From assembly GCA_903813345.2 (NCBI GenBank), contig CAIIXF020000005.1, positions 7,631,375-7,695,374 of the forward strand: a stretch of DNA of 64,000 nucleotides. Reading direction: 5' to 3'. This DNA is from Owenia fusiformis (taxonomy: Eukaryota > Annelida > Polychaeta > Sabellida > Oweniidae). The notes beneath the pieces were generated by a model, which had not been told where the DNA came from, did no database searches, and was given only the letters and a program-made list of their open reading frames with translations. This document shows, in pieces, positions 15,201-24,687 of the stretch; the first letter of the stretch is position 1; each line of letters starts with the position of its first letter. Both the position numbers and the translations under genes were made by a program.

Positions 15201-18200
15201 AATTGTCCGGCTACAATACTTTTAAGTTCATTTAGATATAACGATGCACTTTGTTTCCTCCTTAATTATGCTACAGATTTACAAATTAACAGTGTGAACC
15301 CTGTGTTTCAAATCAAAAAACGCTTTGAAGGCAAAAACATAGCTGAACAAATTCTCAAGTAAGTGCCATTTTGCTTTCTTCAGTTATTTAGCATTTGCAA
15401 TGAAATATCACAGAATACTTGGACATTGAAACCAAACTCAGTTTTAACATTTTCATGATTAGAAAACATGATCATTAATTTAAACTCATTTAATCAAATT
15501 GTGGATTTCAGTAAATTGGTGATTTATTTGTAGTATAGTATCAAAATACCAGTAAATATTATTCCCCCTGACATGACTGGGGTCTATTATCACTGCCCCC
15601 AGGATTCCGTGTTTGCAGAGCGCGGACGGAATTTGCCTCTGCCCGCGGAATTGCAGAATCAACTATTTTGGTCAATTTCCGCGGAATTTTCCGCAGAATC
15701 CATATATTTTCCAAAAGTTTAAAAAGTCAGTCTTACCTGTAACAATTTGACACGTTTTCAGTCAAATCCCTTGCAGAAATAACCCAAATTATGCGAAGTG
15801 AAAATTCTAAACGCCATCGTTTGATTTCTGCCGTTAGATGGCAGCATGTATGTAGTGACTGACTACCTGACTATCACGATATTTTCCCGTTTACTGGTTC
15901 GAAAACCATTAATATCCGCGGAATTTCTGCAGAATTAGCCCTTTCTTCTTGCAGAATTCACTAATTTCACTTGCAGAATTGAGCATTTTAACTTGCAGAA
16001 AACTGGGGGGAGTGTATTATGATAAATATATTTTGCAGGTATTACAAAACTAATGAGGTGGACAAGTTTACATATTCCAGAAGAACTACATCTGGTGGAG
16101 ATGTATCGGTGAGTAAACATTTCAAGTTTTGATGAACCCTGCATTTTTTGTAATGCTTTATGGGTGTTTCTTATTTTTTGAATTCTTGATATTATTTTTA
16201 TCCCATCGAACGAAGTTCGGAGGGATATAGGGAACGCCTCCGTCCGTCCTTCCGTCTGTCCATCCGTCTGTCCGTACATCCGTCCGTCCATCCGTCCGTC
16301 CGTACGTCGTCCGTCCATCCGTCCGTCCGGGCAATAACTCAAATACCGTTGGCCCGATTTTGTTCATATTTTGTACACATATACCCTATGGGAGTAGAAG
16401 TTCTGCTCGAAAGCCGATTTTCAAAATGGCCGCTCATTTCAAAATGGCGGCCATTTTAATGTCGAATTTACAGTAATTTAGGTGCAATATGTAAAACTAA
16501 TAGCAATATGTTTTAGATGTAAAAAAATTATATAGGACATTAATAAAGCTAGAAATGTAGATATTAAAGAAGCACATGCCAGCCATCTTGAAAAATGGCG
16601 GCCTTTACTCGTTATTTTACGATTTTTGCTGTAACTCGAAAAGTATTGGAGCGATTTTTTTCATATTTGGTATGTGAATACTATAAACATTGCGCACTGT
16701 CTAAAGACACTTTTGGTAGAAGGTGGCCATTTTATAAAATGGCCGCCATTTTGAAAAATGGCCGCCATTTTAACCTATTTTACTATAACTCGAAAAGTAG
16801 TGAAGCGATTTTGTTCATATTTGGTATGTGAATACTATAAGGATGGCACACTGTCTAATGACACTTTTGGTAGAAAAATGGCTGCCATTTTAACGTATTT
16901 TACTATAACTCGAAAAGTAGTGGAGCGATTTTGTTCATATTTGGTATGTGAATACTAACAGCATGACACATTATCCTATGACACTTTTAGTAGAAGGTGG
17001 CCATTTTGAAAAATGTTTTGAAAAATGGCCGCCATTTTAATGTATTTTACAATAATTCGAAAAGTAGTGAAGCGATTTTGTTCATATATGGTATGTGAAT
17101 ACTGTAAGCATGGCACACTGTCTAATGACACGTTTGGTAGAAGGCGGCCATTTTTGCTATATACTTTGTAAAAATGCCATCCATGGCTGTTAGATGGGAT
17201 TCGCTACGCTTTGGCGTTGCCGTTGTTCTGGTTATTTTTGGGATAAAATTGATGTCATTTAGAGCAAAAAAAGGCCTGTGTATTTGGCTGGTCTTGTGTT
17301 TTTTCAATGTTGTATTTTGAAGCCTTTCAGTCCATTTGCTCATCTATTTATTGCTTTTATAACTGAATACATAATTCTTTGAAGCAACTGCTGGGTATTC
17401 CTCATTGGTTCTTGTCTAGTTCCTTATATAATATATATGCAGTAGAGCAATAATTTAAAGCAATAAAAAAAATTATTTCACATTATTGCGTGGATGTTGA
17501 GGAAATAAAGCAACAAATGGTAAGATGCTTTTTTGTAGAAAATGTGGTTAGAAAGAACGAATATGGTGACAGTGTACGCATTGCCGGGTATTTTACGATG
17601 GTTCCCTGTGAAAGATACACAAGTGGTAAGTATAAATATGATTCAATGCTGAATTCATCTTTAATTTAATTTTTGAACTTTCTCATTGTCATTGATCTGT
17701 AGTTTGTTATACAGTATTTCATCACTTTTGGATGTTCAAATTATTTTATCATATTTCATCATTTTATATTTGAGGATATTGAAGATATATTCTATTGGGA
17801 TTTTAGTTTGAAGTGAGCCCACTGGAGAATGCCATAGAGACCATGGAACTGACCAATCAGAAGATAGCAATGTTGACAGAGCAACATCGACTCCATCCAG
17901 ACATGAGGGTTGACCCCCTAGGGATGACATTAAATGGTGTTGTGGATGCAGCAGTAGCTGGGGGTATCGCAAATTATAAGGTGAATATGTTAAGTATTAC
18001 TCTAGTTTCACTTTCAGCTGATTTTCTTCATAACAATAATGTACATGTTTTTCTGTTCAATGGGCCAAATGATGGAAAAATTAGACTGAAGTCTGAAGCA
18101 ACTTGAGAATCTGAAAAGTAATTCCTGTAAGATGAAAGATCTTATTTATTGGAATTTATTGGAAAATGCTTACAATGATGTCATTATTATTAAAAACAAT

Positions 18201-21200
18201 AGTTTTGTATGTTGGAATTTTTATAATTTCTCCGTTTCACTGTCATTAAGAATTCAGTTTCGAATAAACTCTTGAATTCAGAAGTAACGCATAAATTAAA
18301 AAAGTTTTAATACCAACCATTAGCAAGGTTCCCTCTTCATTCCAGGTTTTTTACACGGATGACTATCTCACAGGTCATGGACAAGACGTCCCCTTAGTTC
18401 GTAAACTAAAGGATGTCACAGCTCGACAGGTTGAGCTGTTGGAAGATGGTTTGTGTATCCATAACATGAAGGCACCAGCAACTCTTCGGCCATTCCATGA
18501 CCACATGGAGAAAAAGTTTGAAGAGATGAAGAATCTGTTAGAGAAAGAATATGGGGTAAAAGTAAGTATTGTAGTACCCTGAATCCAAACCAGTTAGCTA
18601 CACTTCACTCTGACTAAAACAAGTGAAAATACAGTTTTGGTGCTGATTAGATTTTAATAATCACAAATATAGCATCAATAGAATACGAAATGAATTGCAC
18701 TTGTGAATCCCAGACGTCGCATGAAGATATGGATTTTTTAATCCAAATTTAATTGTATTTCTTTATTTAACATGTAGAGGATGTCAAGTTCATGGTTATA
18801 AGGTGTAGACAATCTGAAAAAAATGTTATTATGCTGTGGAATAAAATGAAATGTTTATTTTAGGTTGCGGGTTCTTCACGAGAGGTTAAGCGGACCAGCA
18901 CAATGCCCTCAGCTAGAGTCTCAAAGTTACCCCAATCTCCTGCAGGAACAAGCAATGAGTATGTAGAGCATTGAGTGCCATTTTGTTTTATGTCACCACC
19001 ACAAGTAATGACATGTCAAATTGTTATAGTGTCCAACTTTTATGTGGACAGTGGTTGGTGTTCGGCAATTGGTGGTTGGTGTCTACAACAAATGGTGTCT
19101 GTAACAAATGGCAGGTGGTGACATTATGTATGTTAATGCCTTGTTTGGATTATGTGTTTTCTTTGTGTGTTTGAATATATTATATGGAATAAGCATGTGA
19201 AGAATGATATTGGGCTTTTTAGGCTCTCTGAAATGACCAAATGAATGCTAAAAGATCACTTCACTTTTTGTCATCATGTATACAATATAGAGGACTATAT
19301 TTTACATGAACTGAATTCAACTCAAGCCTCTCTCTTCCAGATTCCAATTGCCTGCTAAGTCCTCGCCAGCTCAAAGATCCCAGTCAGTGTTTTCAAAAGT
19401 AAAATCTGTAGGGGCCCAATACAGGGAGACCACACTCTCATCAAAGTCTCAATTCTACACTGATGACATTCCAGAGCGAGAACCAACACCAGAACGTAAA
19501 TTTTCAGTGCCAAATATGAGCCTAGGGGGTAGTGGAAGTCCACGTGGATCCCAGGCATCAATGTTGAGTGAAACATCGGAAGGCGGCAAACGAGATTCAC
19601 AAATTATAGAACTCAGTCAGCAGGTATGGTATAAGGAACAACTTGATTTTATTGATTGAGAATTTGTGACCCATCTCAGTGATCTTCAGTAGGTCTATTG
19701 AAGTCATAATAAACACTTCAGTCGAAGACACTGATGAATCCAAGTTATTCATAATAATGCAAGTATCTAAATATTTATATCCAAATAATATGTAAAAAGA
19801 AACAATAATCATTCATTACTTTTCGAACTCCCTTTATATTACAAATAAGCCACAGAGGTACAGTACATTACTGTGTAGTAAAGTACAGAGTATATTTTAT
19901 TTAATACGTTTATGGGACTATATTATAATCTGGATTTTCTAAGGGGTCCTAATTTGGTTTTTCATATTCTTATGTCTGCACATTTTATATAAAGCAAATT
20001 TGGAGAAGGAAATCAAGGTAAAATGTAGTTTAGTTCACCAATCAATGATTTTCAGTGTTTATATCATGAATGTATGCTTGTGTTAAACATGTTGATTATA
20101 ATGTGTTATAGCTTACTCCCCAGAGACCTCTACGGCCAAGTAGTAGTGTCACCGCTAACTCCACAAATAGCATTGTGAGCACTTCCGCAAATAGCTCACC
20201 TGCAAGAAGTTTACGTCAGTCGTCCCAGCCGCAGATGTACAGCAGAACATACAGTACCTCACCTCCTACAAGGCTGATGAAACAACAGTACTCCCTCCCT
20301 GAAGTATCTCCAAATAATGGCACCGCTGATTCAAGTAAGCTGCCTGTAATGTTCATCTAATGGCCTAGTCACATAGCCCGGCCGATGTCCGGCATCGGTA
20401 GAGCTCGGTGGATTTTTTTGGTGCCACCGAGCTCTCCTCATCGGAAGCAGAGCTCGGTGACGTGAACGGACTCCGTCCGGACATCTTCAGGCGACCGACC
20501 GAACACCGGCCGGTGACCGTACGGAGTCTGTCTCAAAATGGTAGTTTTTTTCTGCCGATGTGGCAGCAACTACCGGCCGGAGGTCGGCCGGACATCGGAA
20601 GGAATACGGCCGGTACCCGAGCAGGTAACAGGACACCGTGCGATCGCCGGCCGGGTTGTTAACGGGCTTTGAACAGTGACCGGCCGATGCTCTGTCCCAC
20701 ATCGGCCGGAGCTCGGTCGGAGCTCGGCCGCTGTCCGTTAAAAAACCTCGTCCTCTGGTTGTCTCAGATGCACGGGACACCGGCCGATACTCGGCCGTGC
20801 ACCGGCCGACGTGTTTTCCGATGTGGTTACGATGGGGCTGCGATGACATGATGAGGGAGCTCGGTGAGAGCCCGGTGAAATTTAACTCCGAAGTTAAAAT
20901 TTCACCGAGCTACCACCGATGCGGTTTTAAGCAACAAACGCCAAAGATGTCCGGCCGGTGTTTGGCCGAGTTCAGTGAAAATTGCATCGCTGGCCATTAA
21001 AAGACGCTCCATGATAAAGTGATCTGCCATTTTTGCAAAACTAATTTGGTTATTGTTAATTCCTGAAAAACGAAGTTACTTTGTTGAAAAGCAATGAACA
21101 TTTAACTTCGGGAAATTGGGAAATTCATTTTAAAGAACAGGATGTATGATTCTTTGCTAATTAACCTCACAAAAGTGAATAGTCTAACCAAGTCTCTGAA

Positions 21201-21850
21201 GTTCATCATTAATATTGCATTTGACAATACTCAGTGAATACAACCTTGAAATAGTGTTATTGCAATAATGATAAAGAGTTAAAACACAAATTATTGAACT
21301 CTCATTTTTGATAACCATCAGGTCCAGATGATGTGCCACCCCCACTCCCTGAGAAGACCACATCAGACTACTCTAACGTTCTAGATGTCTTAGACAGGGA
21401 TAGTTCAACTAGTCAACCACAAGTGCAAATGAGAGCAAGTACTCTCAGAAATAGTTCCCACAGAAATAAGGTATTGTATTCAGTTTCTTGACAATTTAAT
21501 TTATTGCCATTTGGTGCTGTCCTTTTCAACCAACAAAGTTATTTAGTAGTTTTATACACTAACTGTGTCAGAGCTAGCATTTTGAAATAGACAATTAAAT
21601 CCAAATTGAAGTCAAGGGATAACATACGTTAGACATTCCTACTGTCCCATTTTTGGTGGTGACTTTTTGCATGTTGACACCTTTACTTGTTTACATCTTA
21701 CTTTGTACATAAGGTAGTTAAAACAATATTGATTCTCTGTTTCAGGCCCCTATGCCACTCCCACCGCAGTCCGAACAAGAACCACCACCTGTTGCACCAA
21801 AAAAGAAAATGTCACGGACAAAAACATTTGATGGAACAAACTTATATTAA
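206..21850 (+). CDS. DOCK1: DOCK1-type Rac GEF (dedicator of cytokinesis), 3' half, 20 exons, 5' end outside window
   Basis: Exons: 206-336, 561-664, 936-1021, 1541-1697, 2040-2171, 2540-2659, 3085-3174, 9592-9696, 13823-13909, 14177-14231, 15277-15358, 16039-16108, 17539-17625, 17807-17980, 18346-18561, 18864-18958, 19341-19623, 20112-20334, 21322-21470, 21746-21850. All junctions are GT-AG and in phase, giving 849 residues and a TAA stop. The product is the armadillo-like region, the whole DHR2 (DOCKER) domain and the C-terminal tail of a DOCK-A protein, which activates Rac with ELMO and Crk at the cell cortex. Family landmarks seen include [84 protein letters not shown] and [15 protein letters not shown]. 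The valine of AAVAGG sits where the nucleotide-sensor valine of the family lies. The tail is Ser/Pro-rich with SH3-ligand motifs PPPLPEK and [12 protein letters not shown]1, DOCK2 and DOCK5 are close; the DVPPPLPxK..DY tail favours DOCK1/5. Introns hold a nested cystatin, a LINE and several repeats. Confidence 0.96.
2281..2400. repeat. Degenerate copy of a GGTTGGTG-type short repeat
   Basis: Intronic stretch in DOCK with TATCACCACTTGTGGTGG at the left, a CTCCAACTTTTTTGTGGACA motif and runs of TGGTTGGTGTTTGG, ending near TCTGTAACAAATAGCA. The same motifs in the same order occur at 18991-19123 and, reversed, at 55070-55205. This makes it one member of a dispersed family. Confidence 0.6.
3649..5069 (-). 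CDS. Secreted cystatin (stefin-like cysteine protease inhibitor), nested antisense in a DOCK intron
   Basis: Three exons on the minus strand: 5069-4920, 4205-4101 and 3786-3649, all phase 0 with GT-AG introns, give 130 residues. Residues 1 to about 17 are a signal peptide ([17 protein letters not shown]). The mature part carries the cystatin landmarks: an N-terminal Gly region (MPGGLG), the central inhibitory loop QVVAGVNYY (classical QxVxG), and a third strand IHIKVFQSL matching the stefin VHLRVFQSL. The two mature cysteines (HCP near residue 25, SGC near 124) do not match the four-cysteine pattern of type-2 cystatins, so this looks like a stefin-type fold with a secretion signal. Family members block papain-like proteases. 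The gene lies wholly inside the 6.4 kb DOCK intron 3175-9591 on the opposite strand. The ATG has GCC in front of it, and AATAAA overlaps the stop codon. The short linker at the exon 2/3 join (LKLKVK) is two residues longer than in human stefins. Confidence 0.9.
4046..4303. repeat. Two GACAT pentanucleotide tracts flanking cystatin exon 2
   Basis: Imperfect (TGACA)n tracts lie at about 4046-4091 and 4248-4303. Cystatin exon 2 (4101-4205) sits between them, so each tract is at an intron edge next to the exon. Confidence 0.75.
4308..4596. mobile_element. Foldback MITE, 289 bp, in cystatin intron 1
   Basis: The ends are exact inverted repeats: TATACCCCATATG at 4308-4320 and CATATGGGGTATA at 4584-4596. 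A second nested inverted pair, CTATCAGGGAAGAT and ATCTTCCCTGATAG (about 4404-4485), can form an inner hairpin. No coding capacity is seen. Confidence 0.75.
5100..7340. other. DOCK intron segment with no recognised feature
   Basis: AT-rich DNA between the cystatin gene and the first HINE-like element. I found no exon, RNA gene or clear repeat. GACCTAGTTC/AGGTCAA-like words around 5500-5700 may be an old decayed repeat. Confidence 0.5.
7342..8797 (+). mobile_element. HINE/pearl-like element, copy A (inverted ends + CCGT microsatellite + tandem core)
   Basis: The left end is TATCCCATCGAACGAAGTTC followed by GGAGGGATA, itself a hairpin. A (CCGT/CGTA)n tract follows at 7381-7432. The core is six or more units of 136-149 bp; the motif GAGCGATTTTGTTCATATTT starts at 7756, 7905, 8052, 8188, 8324 and 8473. 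Each unit holds the palindromic GGCCATTTTGAAAAATGGCC. The right end has GTTCGATGGGAT (8753-8764), the inverse of the left ATCCCATCGAAC, then a CGCTTTGGCG hairpin and TTCTGGTT. This layout is that of non-autonomous Helentron elements (pearl in bivalves). The apparent 118-residue frame at 8498-8854 is repeat sequence, not a gene. Confidence 0.8.
8798..9591. other. DOCK intron segment with no recognised feature
   Basis: AT-rich intron between HINE-like copy A and the DOCK exon at 9592. Nothing beyond low-complexity A/T runs is seen. Confidence 0.5.
9925..13370 (+). mobile_element. 5'-truncated non-LTR retrotransposon (LINE) in a DOCK intron
   Basis: The insertion is bounded by an imperfect 30-bp target-site duplication (28/30 identical): 9895-9924 on the left and 13371-13400 on the right (both starting GAAAAAATCT). 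It ends in a 16-nt poly(A) at 13355-13370. The element body starts at about 9958. Bases 9925-9957 are filler that repeats the left flank (GAAGCAATTGAAAGAAAAAA). The 3' UTR after 13071 is about 280 bp. Inserted in sense orientation relative to DOCK. It is not a full element, because the N-terminal part of the endonuclease is missing. Confidence 0.92.
10015..13071 (+). CDS. LINE ORF2: partial endonuclease + reverse transcriptase + C-terminal zinc-knuckle-like region
   Basis: The frame is open from just after a stop at 9937-9939 to TAA at 13069-13071; 10015 is only the first start-like codon (TTG), so no true start remains. Numbering from 10015, residues 1-180 are the C-terminal part of an apurinic-type endonuclease (GDFNAKS at 94-100, GSTDHC near 164-169). 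Residues of about 385-690 are the reverse transcriptase: [58 protein letters not shown] and the catalytic YADD at 625-628. Near the C terminus [17 protein letters not shown] gives the CxC...H...C motif seen in several LINE clades. The type is CR1/L2/Jockey-like; I cannot place the clade firmly. About 1,018 codons remain uninterrupted, suggesting recent insertion, although the TSD copies differ at two positions. Confidence 0.93.
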   Translation: MLKGFHTPLYSPNGRGLMIYTHENILQTPRPDLSIDGLDAMWVELKIKHKKFLYGVFYRSPSQSANQRDEYLNLMNQKLQQLNNINFDGIILNGDFNAKSKSWFLQGDEDYTGKLLNDILFQNGFDQTVKEPTRITPTSSSCIDLTITNSPGLLNFSKVCEPIGSTDHCTLFTQLDALLHKEESELKRVWKYNLANTEALNQDIEDIDWNEFFNQSEDVNILTEVFTNKMMALFTLHIPSKLKKVKANDKPWYNEIIAHAIQKKKKLFLKFKLSNSEQHYMAYKAQAEVVKNLVTSTKENFTNEQVDSLDGQTHANDKFWVLIKKLLGKKFNSQIPTLEQSGIIFSSSQEKSDAFLNFFVEKNHSNENVDHFDTPFPQRCDNLLSDITFDRQDITNIINNLDPSKANGPDEITIKMLQICSNSISFPLYILFNKLLQANTFPQIWKLGNVCPIHKKDSKNNLNNYRPISLLSIVSKIIERIVYDKMYKHLIENNLLYKYQSGFLKGHCNEIQLLAIHDFIWTNFSNGFDTRSVFLDISAAFDRVPHHLLIHKLKAYGFSGKLLNFIISYLSNRKIKVTVNGKSSQTSPDNYINCSVPQGSILGPLLFLIYINDLPDTLSSKCFIYADDTSIFLPTSPNDNLSHIQLQNDIQKVENWSDIWKLEFKPEKSKELIFSKNNNANNYPPIMLNGHAITRTDTHKHLGYYFDNKLCGSVHINYLASKIQTALNPMKALKGRLKSKHLNIMYNAYIQSLFDYCDVLYDGANQIDLKKLSSLQYQAGLIVSGALSGSSACKVFKILNWSCLLDRRNFHFKSLMYKVDNALIPSYITDIFIPYKRVNIRNTRFNRDYIMPINYPRKSPIYKMVEIWNNVQRDQPYLKSLPSLASFKRRLKIEMFPGIISTVSLNILNRRQEMYLNRARVDLILKTQLISHNWNNVDSPNCECGSPETFRHLFFSCPMRMNKLHQFNEAIELIVDDISRYKTQQDKIDLYLFGDPELTHDKLDKLFQLTATFLLENC
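14295..14505. mobile_element. MITE, 211 bp, with 8-bp target-site duplication
   Basis: Exact direct repeats GGTCTGTG flank the element at 14287-14294 and 14506-14513. The ends are inverted repeats of about 30 bp (TTAACCAAACCCGTCTGGCC on the left, GGCCAGACGGGTTTGGTTA on the right), continuing imperfectly through AGTTATCTACTC. An 8-bp duplication is typical of hAT-type transposition. It lies in the DOCK intron 14232-15276. Confidence 0.85.
14786..15076 (+). mobile_element. Poly-G/poly-C terminal foldback element, copy 1
   Basis: Begins CACTGGCGGATATGGGGGGG and ends CCCCCCCCTTGTTGGTTCCC followed by AGATCCGCC. The interior is rich in GGGCCC and AAAATTTT words. The same termini in reverse occur at 49741-50337, so this is a dispersed family. 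No coding capacity. Confidence 0.7.
15591..16014. mobile_element. MITE, 424 bp, with 6-bp target-site duplication
   Basis: Exact TATTAT duplications lie at 15585-15590 and 16015-16020. The ends are CACTGCCCCCAG on the left and CTGGGGGGAGTG on the right (one mismatch in 12). The interior has repeated TTCCGCGGAATT and TTGCAGAATT motifs. It lies in the DOCK intron 15359-16038, finishing only 18 bp before the next exon begins. Confidence 0.82.
16199..17233 (+). mobile_element. HINE/pearl-like element, copy B (same family as copy A)
   Basis: Same left end (TATCCCATCGAACGAAGTTC), a (CCGT)n tract at about 16241-16327, four tandem units with AAAGTAGTGGAGCGATTTTG and GGCCGCCATTTT motifs, and the same right end (GATGGGATTCGCTACGCTTT to TTCTGGTT). 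The right inner repeat reads GTTAGATGGGAT, one change from copy A. It fills most of the DOCK intron 16109-17538. Confidence 0.82.
18991..19123. mobile_element. Short MITE, 133 bp, TGTCACCACC ends
   Basis: Exact 10-bp inverted ends TGTCACCACC (18991-19000) and GGTGGTGACA (19114-19123), with TTA on both outer sides as a possible 3-bp duplication. The interior carries CCAACTTTTATGTGGACA and TTGGTG runs shared with 2281-2400 and 55070-55205. Confidence 0.7.
20358..20999. repeat. GC-rich CGGCCG-type element in a DOCK intron
   Basis: A 640-bp island of high GC in an AT-rich intron, built from variants of CGGCCGATGTCCGG, GAGCTCGGTCGG and ACCGGCCG. Ends TAATGGCC (20358-20365) and GGCCATTA (20992-20999) are inverted. 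Open frames on both strands here come from base composition; none matches a protein I recognise. Confidence 0.65.
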
Positions 21851-22493
21851 ATCAATATGTATGTGTATAGTTCAATGTTGTATCACTAAATAATGAATTT
21901 ATATTAATATTACTCCAATACTGACCTCGATAACTTCTTTTCTAAAGTTTTTCATTCTACATGTATTATATGTACACAGGCCTAGTAAATGGCAACCCTT
22001 GGTTATGTTAACCTTATAGCTGAATCATGGACTGTAAAAAAGGATGTCAATCAGAGCATCCAGCAAATATAAGAGTGAGATGTGATATTTATCGGAATTC
22101 TCTAATGACTCAATTGGGAAACCTTGATGACAAATTATTAGTAATGATGCTACATAAACCAATCAAAATGAAATAATGTATGTCTATTTTGTAATATATG
22201 TAAATCATCTTCCTAATTTTGCCAATTAAATGAATTAAGTGCTTTTAAATTGTGTAAACTGCTGATTTCTTACATCTGTGTATTATATTATCTGATTATA
22301 ACATACGTGAACATTATTTTTAGATGTTTCACTTTTACGTTATCAGTAACAAATTAACAATTATGTATTCATTTGAAATATGCTGTAAATAGAATTTGGG
22401 TGCTAAAATATGCAAATACTGTATATTGTATATATTTTATATTTACAGTACAACTATTGTACACCTGGCTTGATTTAAATCATTTTGAATAAA
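21851..22493 (+). other. DOCK 3' UTR with poly(A) signal
   Basis: AT-rich, non-coding DNA follows the TAA. The best canonical AATAAA is at 22488-22493, giving a 3' UTR of roughly 660 nt. An earlier cleavage site cannot be excluded. Confidence 0.6.
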
Positions 22494-23384
22494 CAATTTT
22501 TATTTTCTGCTGAGAAGACAACAGATATGCATTTTATAAGTTATAACAATATAAGCAATATAAAAGCTTACTGTATAATGTATGTCTTGTGTTTTGTCAA
22601 TTAAATGTTGTACACCTAGTAACCATCAATGTATGAATAATTTACTAAACATAAATGTGATTCTGCCACTTTTTGTCAAAAAATGTAATATTTGATAACT
22701 CAAATACCAGTGGATGGATTTGGTTCTTTATATGCTGATTGTATTGTATTGTATTGTATCCTTTATTACCACATTATTTCTATGTGAGTACAATATTCTA
22801 ATAATATTCAACTCTCATAAATAGAAGGGGTTTATTAAAGATTCGCGCAATCTTTATCCAATCAGCGTTTGCGATGCGAATCGGCTCACGTATAAAAGGC
22901 GAATCCAACTCCAGATTCATGCAGGGGTGTATGAGGTACTCGAATGGGAAAGAGCTCGTGAAATCTGAATTTACATGCACATGGGAAGTGTTTACACATG
23001 TTTCGAGTTATTGAAGAAAATGTGATATGGGGGTGGTTCCGAATTTGAAGTCATTGCTGGAAAATATGATTTTAATACGTGAAATTATATAGAACAGTAC
23101 TAAAATAACAGTACACATGAAGTACATGCATGATTGTGTCCAGAAATGTTTGAAACCCTTACGGAAAATTATGTCTGCATTTTTCACCATTGCTCTTTCT
23201 TCCCTCATTCCAGTGCTATTTGGATGAATATATTTATGAATGCATTTCTAACTAAAATATATTAAATTTTTTTATAAACCACAAACATTTAGATTATAAA
23301 AAAAATTATTCAATACTTGAGTGAGCACGATATGCAAGGGTCACTAAGTTGACACAGTAAATGATTGAACGAAAAGGCAATTTA

Positions 23385-23840
23385 GGCCATAAAAAGTAGA
23401 TTCTTTGTTTTGCGTCCCCTACCCCCCTTGCTTGCACGATTTTGAGAAAATCAGAAAAAAATAAACACATCCAAGTAGCAATCACAGGGGTCTGAAAGTA
23501 CCATCGCATTTCGTTCAATCGGAATCAGAAATGATGGACAATTTGATGTGCGTCAAAATTGACAGTGTCATTGATTACTTTGGCATACATTGTGTACTTT
23601 CTTATTTTGGTTACCTTTGAATAATAGCTATGTTTAAATATATTAATTGTATATGATGTATGGATATTTGTTTGTAATCACTGCAGATTGGTTGTCATCC
23701 CTTTTTATGCCCATAAAATGTATACATTTTTTAAGCAAATAAGTTTGTGTTTTTTCTTGAGTTTGTGTTTGTTTTCCTTGTACCCTTGCATGATTTGGAA
23801 TTTGCCAGGACGCAAAACAAAGAATTTACTTCTTGTGGCC
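23385..23840. mobile_element. Foldback element, about 456 bp
   Basis: Inverted arms GGCCATAAAAAGTAGATTCT with TTGTTTTGCGTCC (23385-23416), and GGACGCAAAACAAAGAATTT through TTCTTGTGGCC (23808-23840). About 28 of 33 positions pair. No duplication of the target is clear. Confidence 0.6.
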
Positions 23841-24385
23841 TTATCGTCTGCTAATACACATTTGCTAACACCCCTCACTTTTATAGTGAAGTGACTAATT
23901 GGTTTATGTTTACGTTTTAATGTGTTTTGTGTTCCTTGTTACAGCAAGGGGGGCCAGTAAAGTAGACTAACATGTTTGCATGGCAAGTTTTGATCGAATA
24001 TGTGAGACACTTTAAGGTAAAATGTAAGTGGCTCGGAAATTTGGAAGCTGGAACATACACTGTAGTGTAAATGAGAATATAGAATTCTAATCGTAACAAG
24101 TGGTGGATAGAAATAATGTTTATATAAAGATGGCAGGACAATCAACTTGTTTAAATATCTTCCAAACAGCATTGGTACCCAGAATTCTTTCATGATCTTC
24201 TAGCAAACTCAACAGTGAGTGGTCAATTCTGGCACACCCCTTTTTGTATGGTCTCAAGGTCACACACGTATGTCTCTTCACTTTGTGAGTATATTTAAGA
24301 CAAAGATACCATCTTCCGATGCTATAATAAAGTTTTTTGGTATTTTCTTTTGCATAAAGGTTTTACAGGGAGGCATAGATGGGTT

Positions 24386-24687
24386 TTAACCCTTAAGTGG
24401 TTAGGCTGAAGAAAATTATACCAAAGGTTAGGGGAAGATATCATTGGAAAGGTTTTTCGATTCCCCAATATATTGAACCATTATAATGAAGAAATTTATA
24501 TTCTAAGAACATATGGCTTGATTGTATCAAGTCAAAACTATTGAAAATTTTAACAAGCTCTACTTTTCCTCCTAGAGAGGTTATAGTCACAAAATTTTGG
24601 GTCAAAAGACCAATTATGAAGAAGATTACTATGAAGAAGTTATCAAAAATCCTCAGGGGGCAGATCCACTAACCGTTTAAGGGTTAA
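24386..24687. mobile_element. MITE, about 300 bp, TTAA-bounded
   Basis: Left end TTAACCCTTAAGTGGTTAG, right end CTAACCGTTTAAGGGTTAA. TTAA lies at both borders, and CCC follows it, as in piggyBac-type ends. A decayed relative with the TTAACCC end, a CAGATC(T/C)AC block and AAGGATTTTTTGATAACTTT is at about 47104-47180. Confidence 0.65.

Noticed and set aside
20408-20849. Open frames on both strands
   Set aside because: Products of the CGGCCG-rich repeat; overlapping open frames on opposite strands with the same palindromic words.
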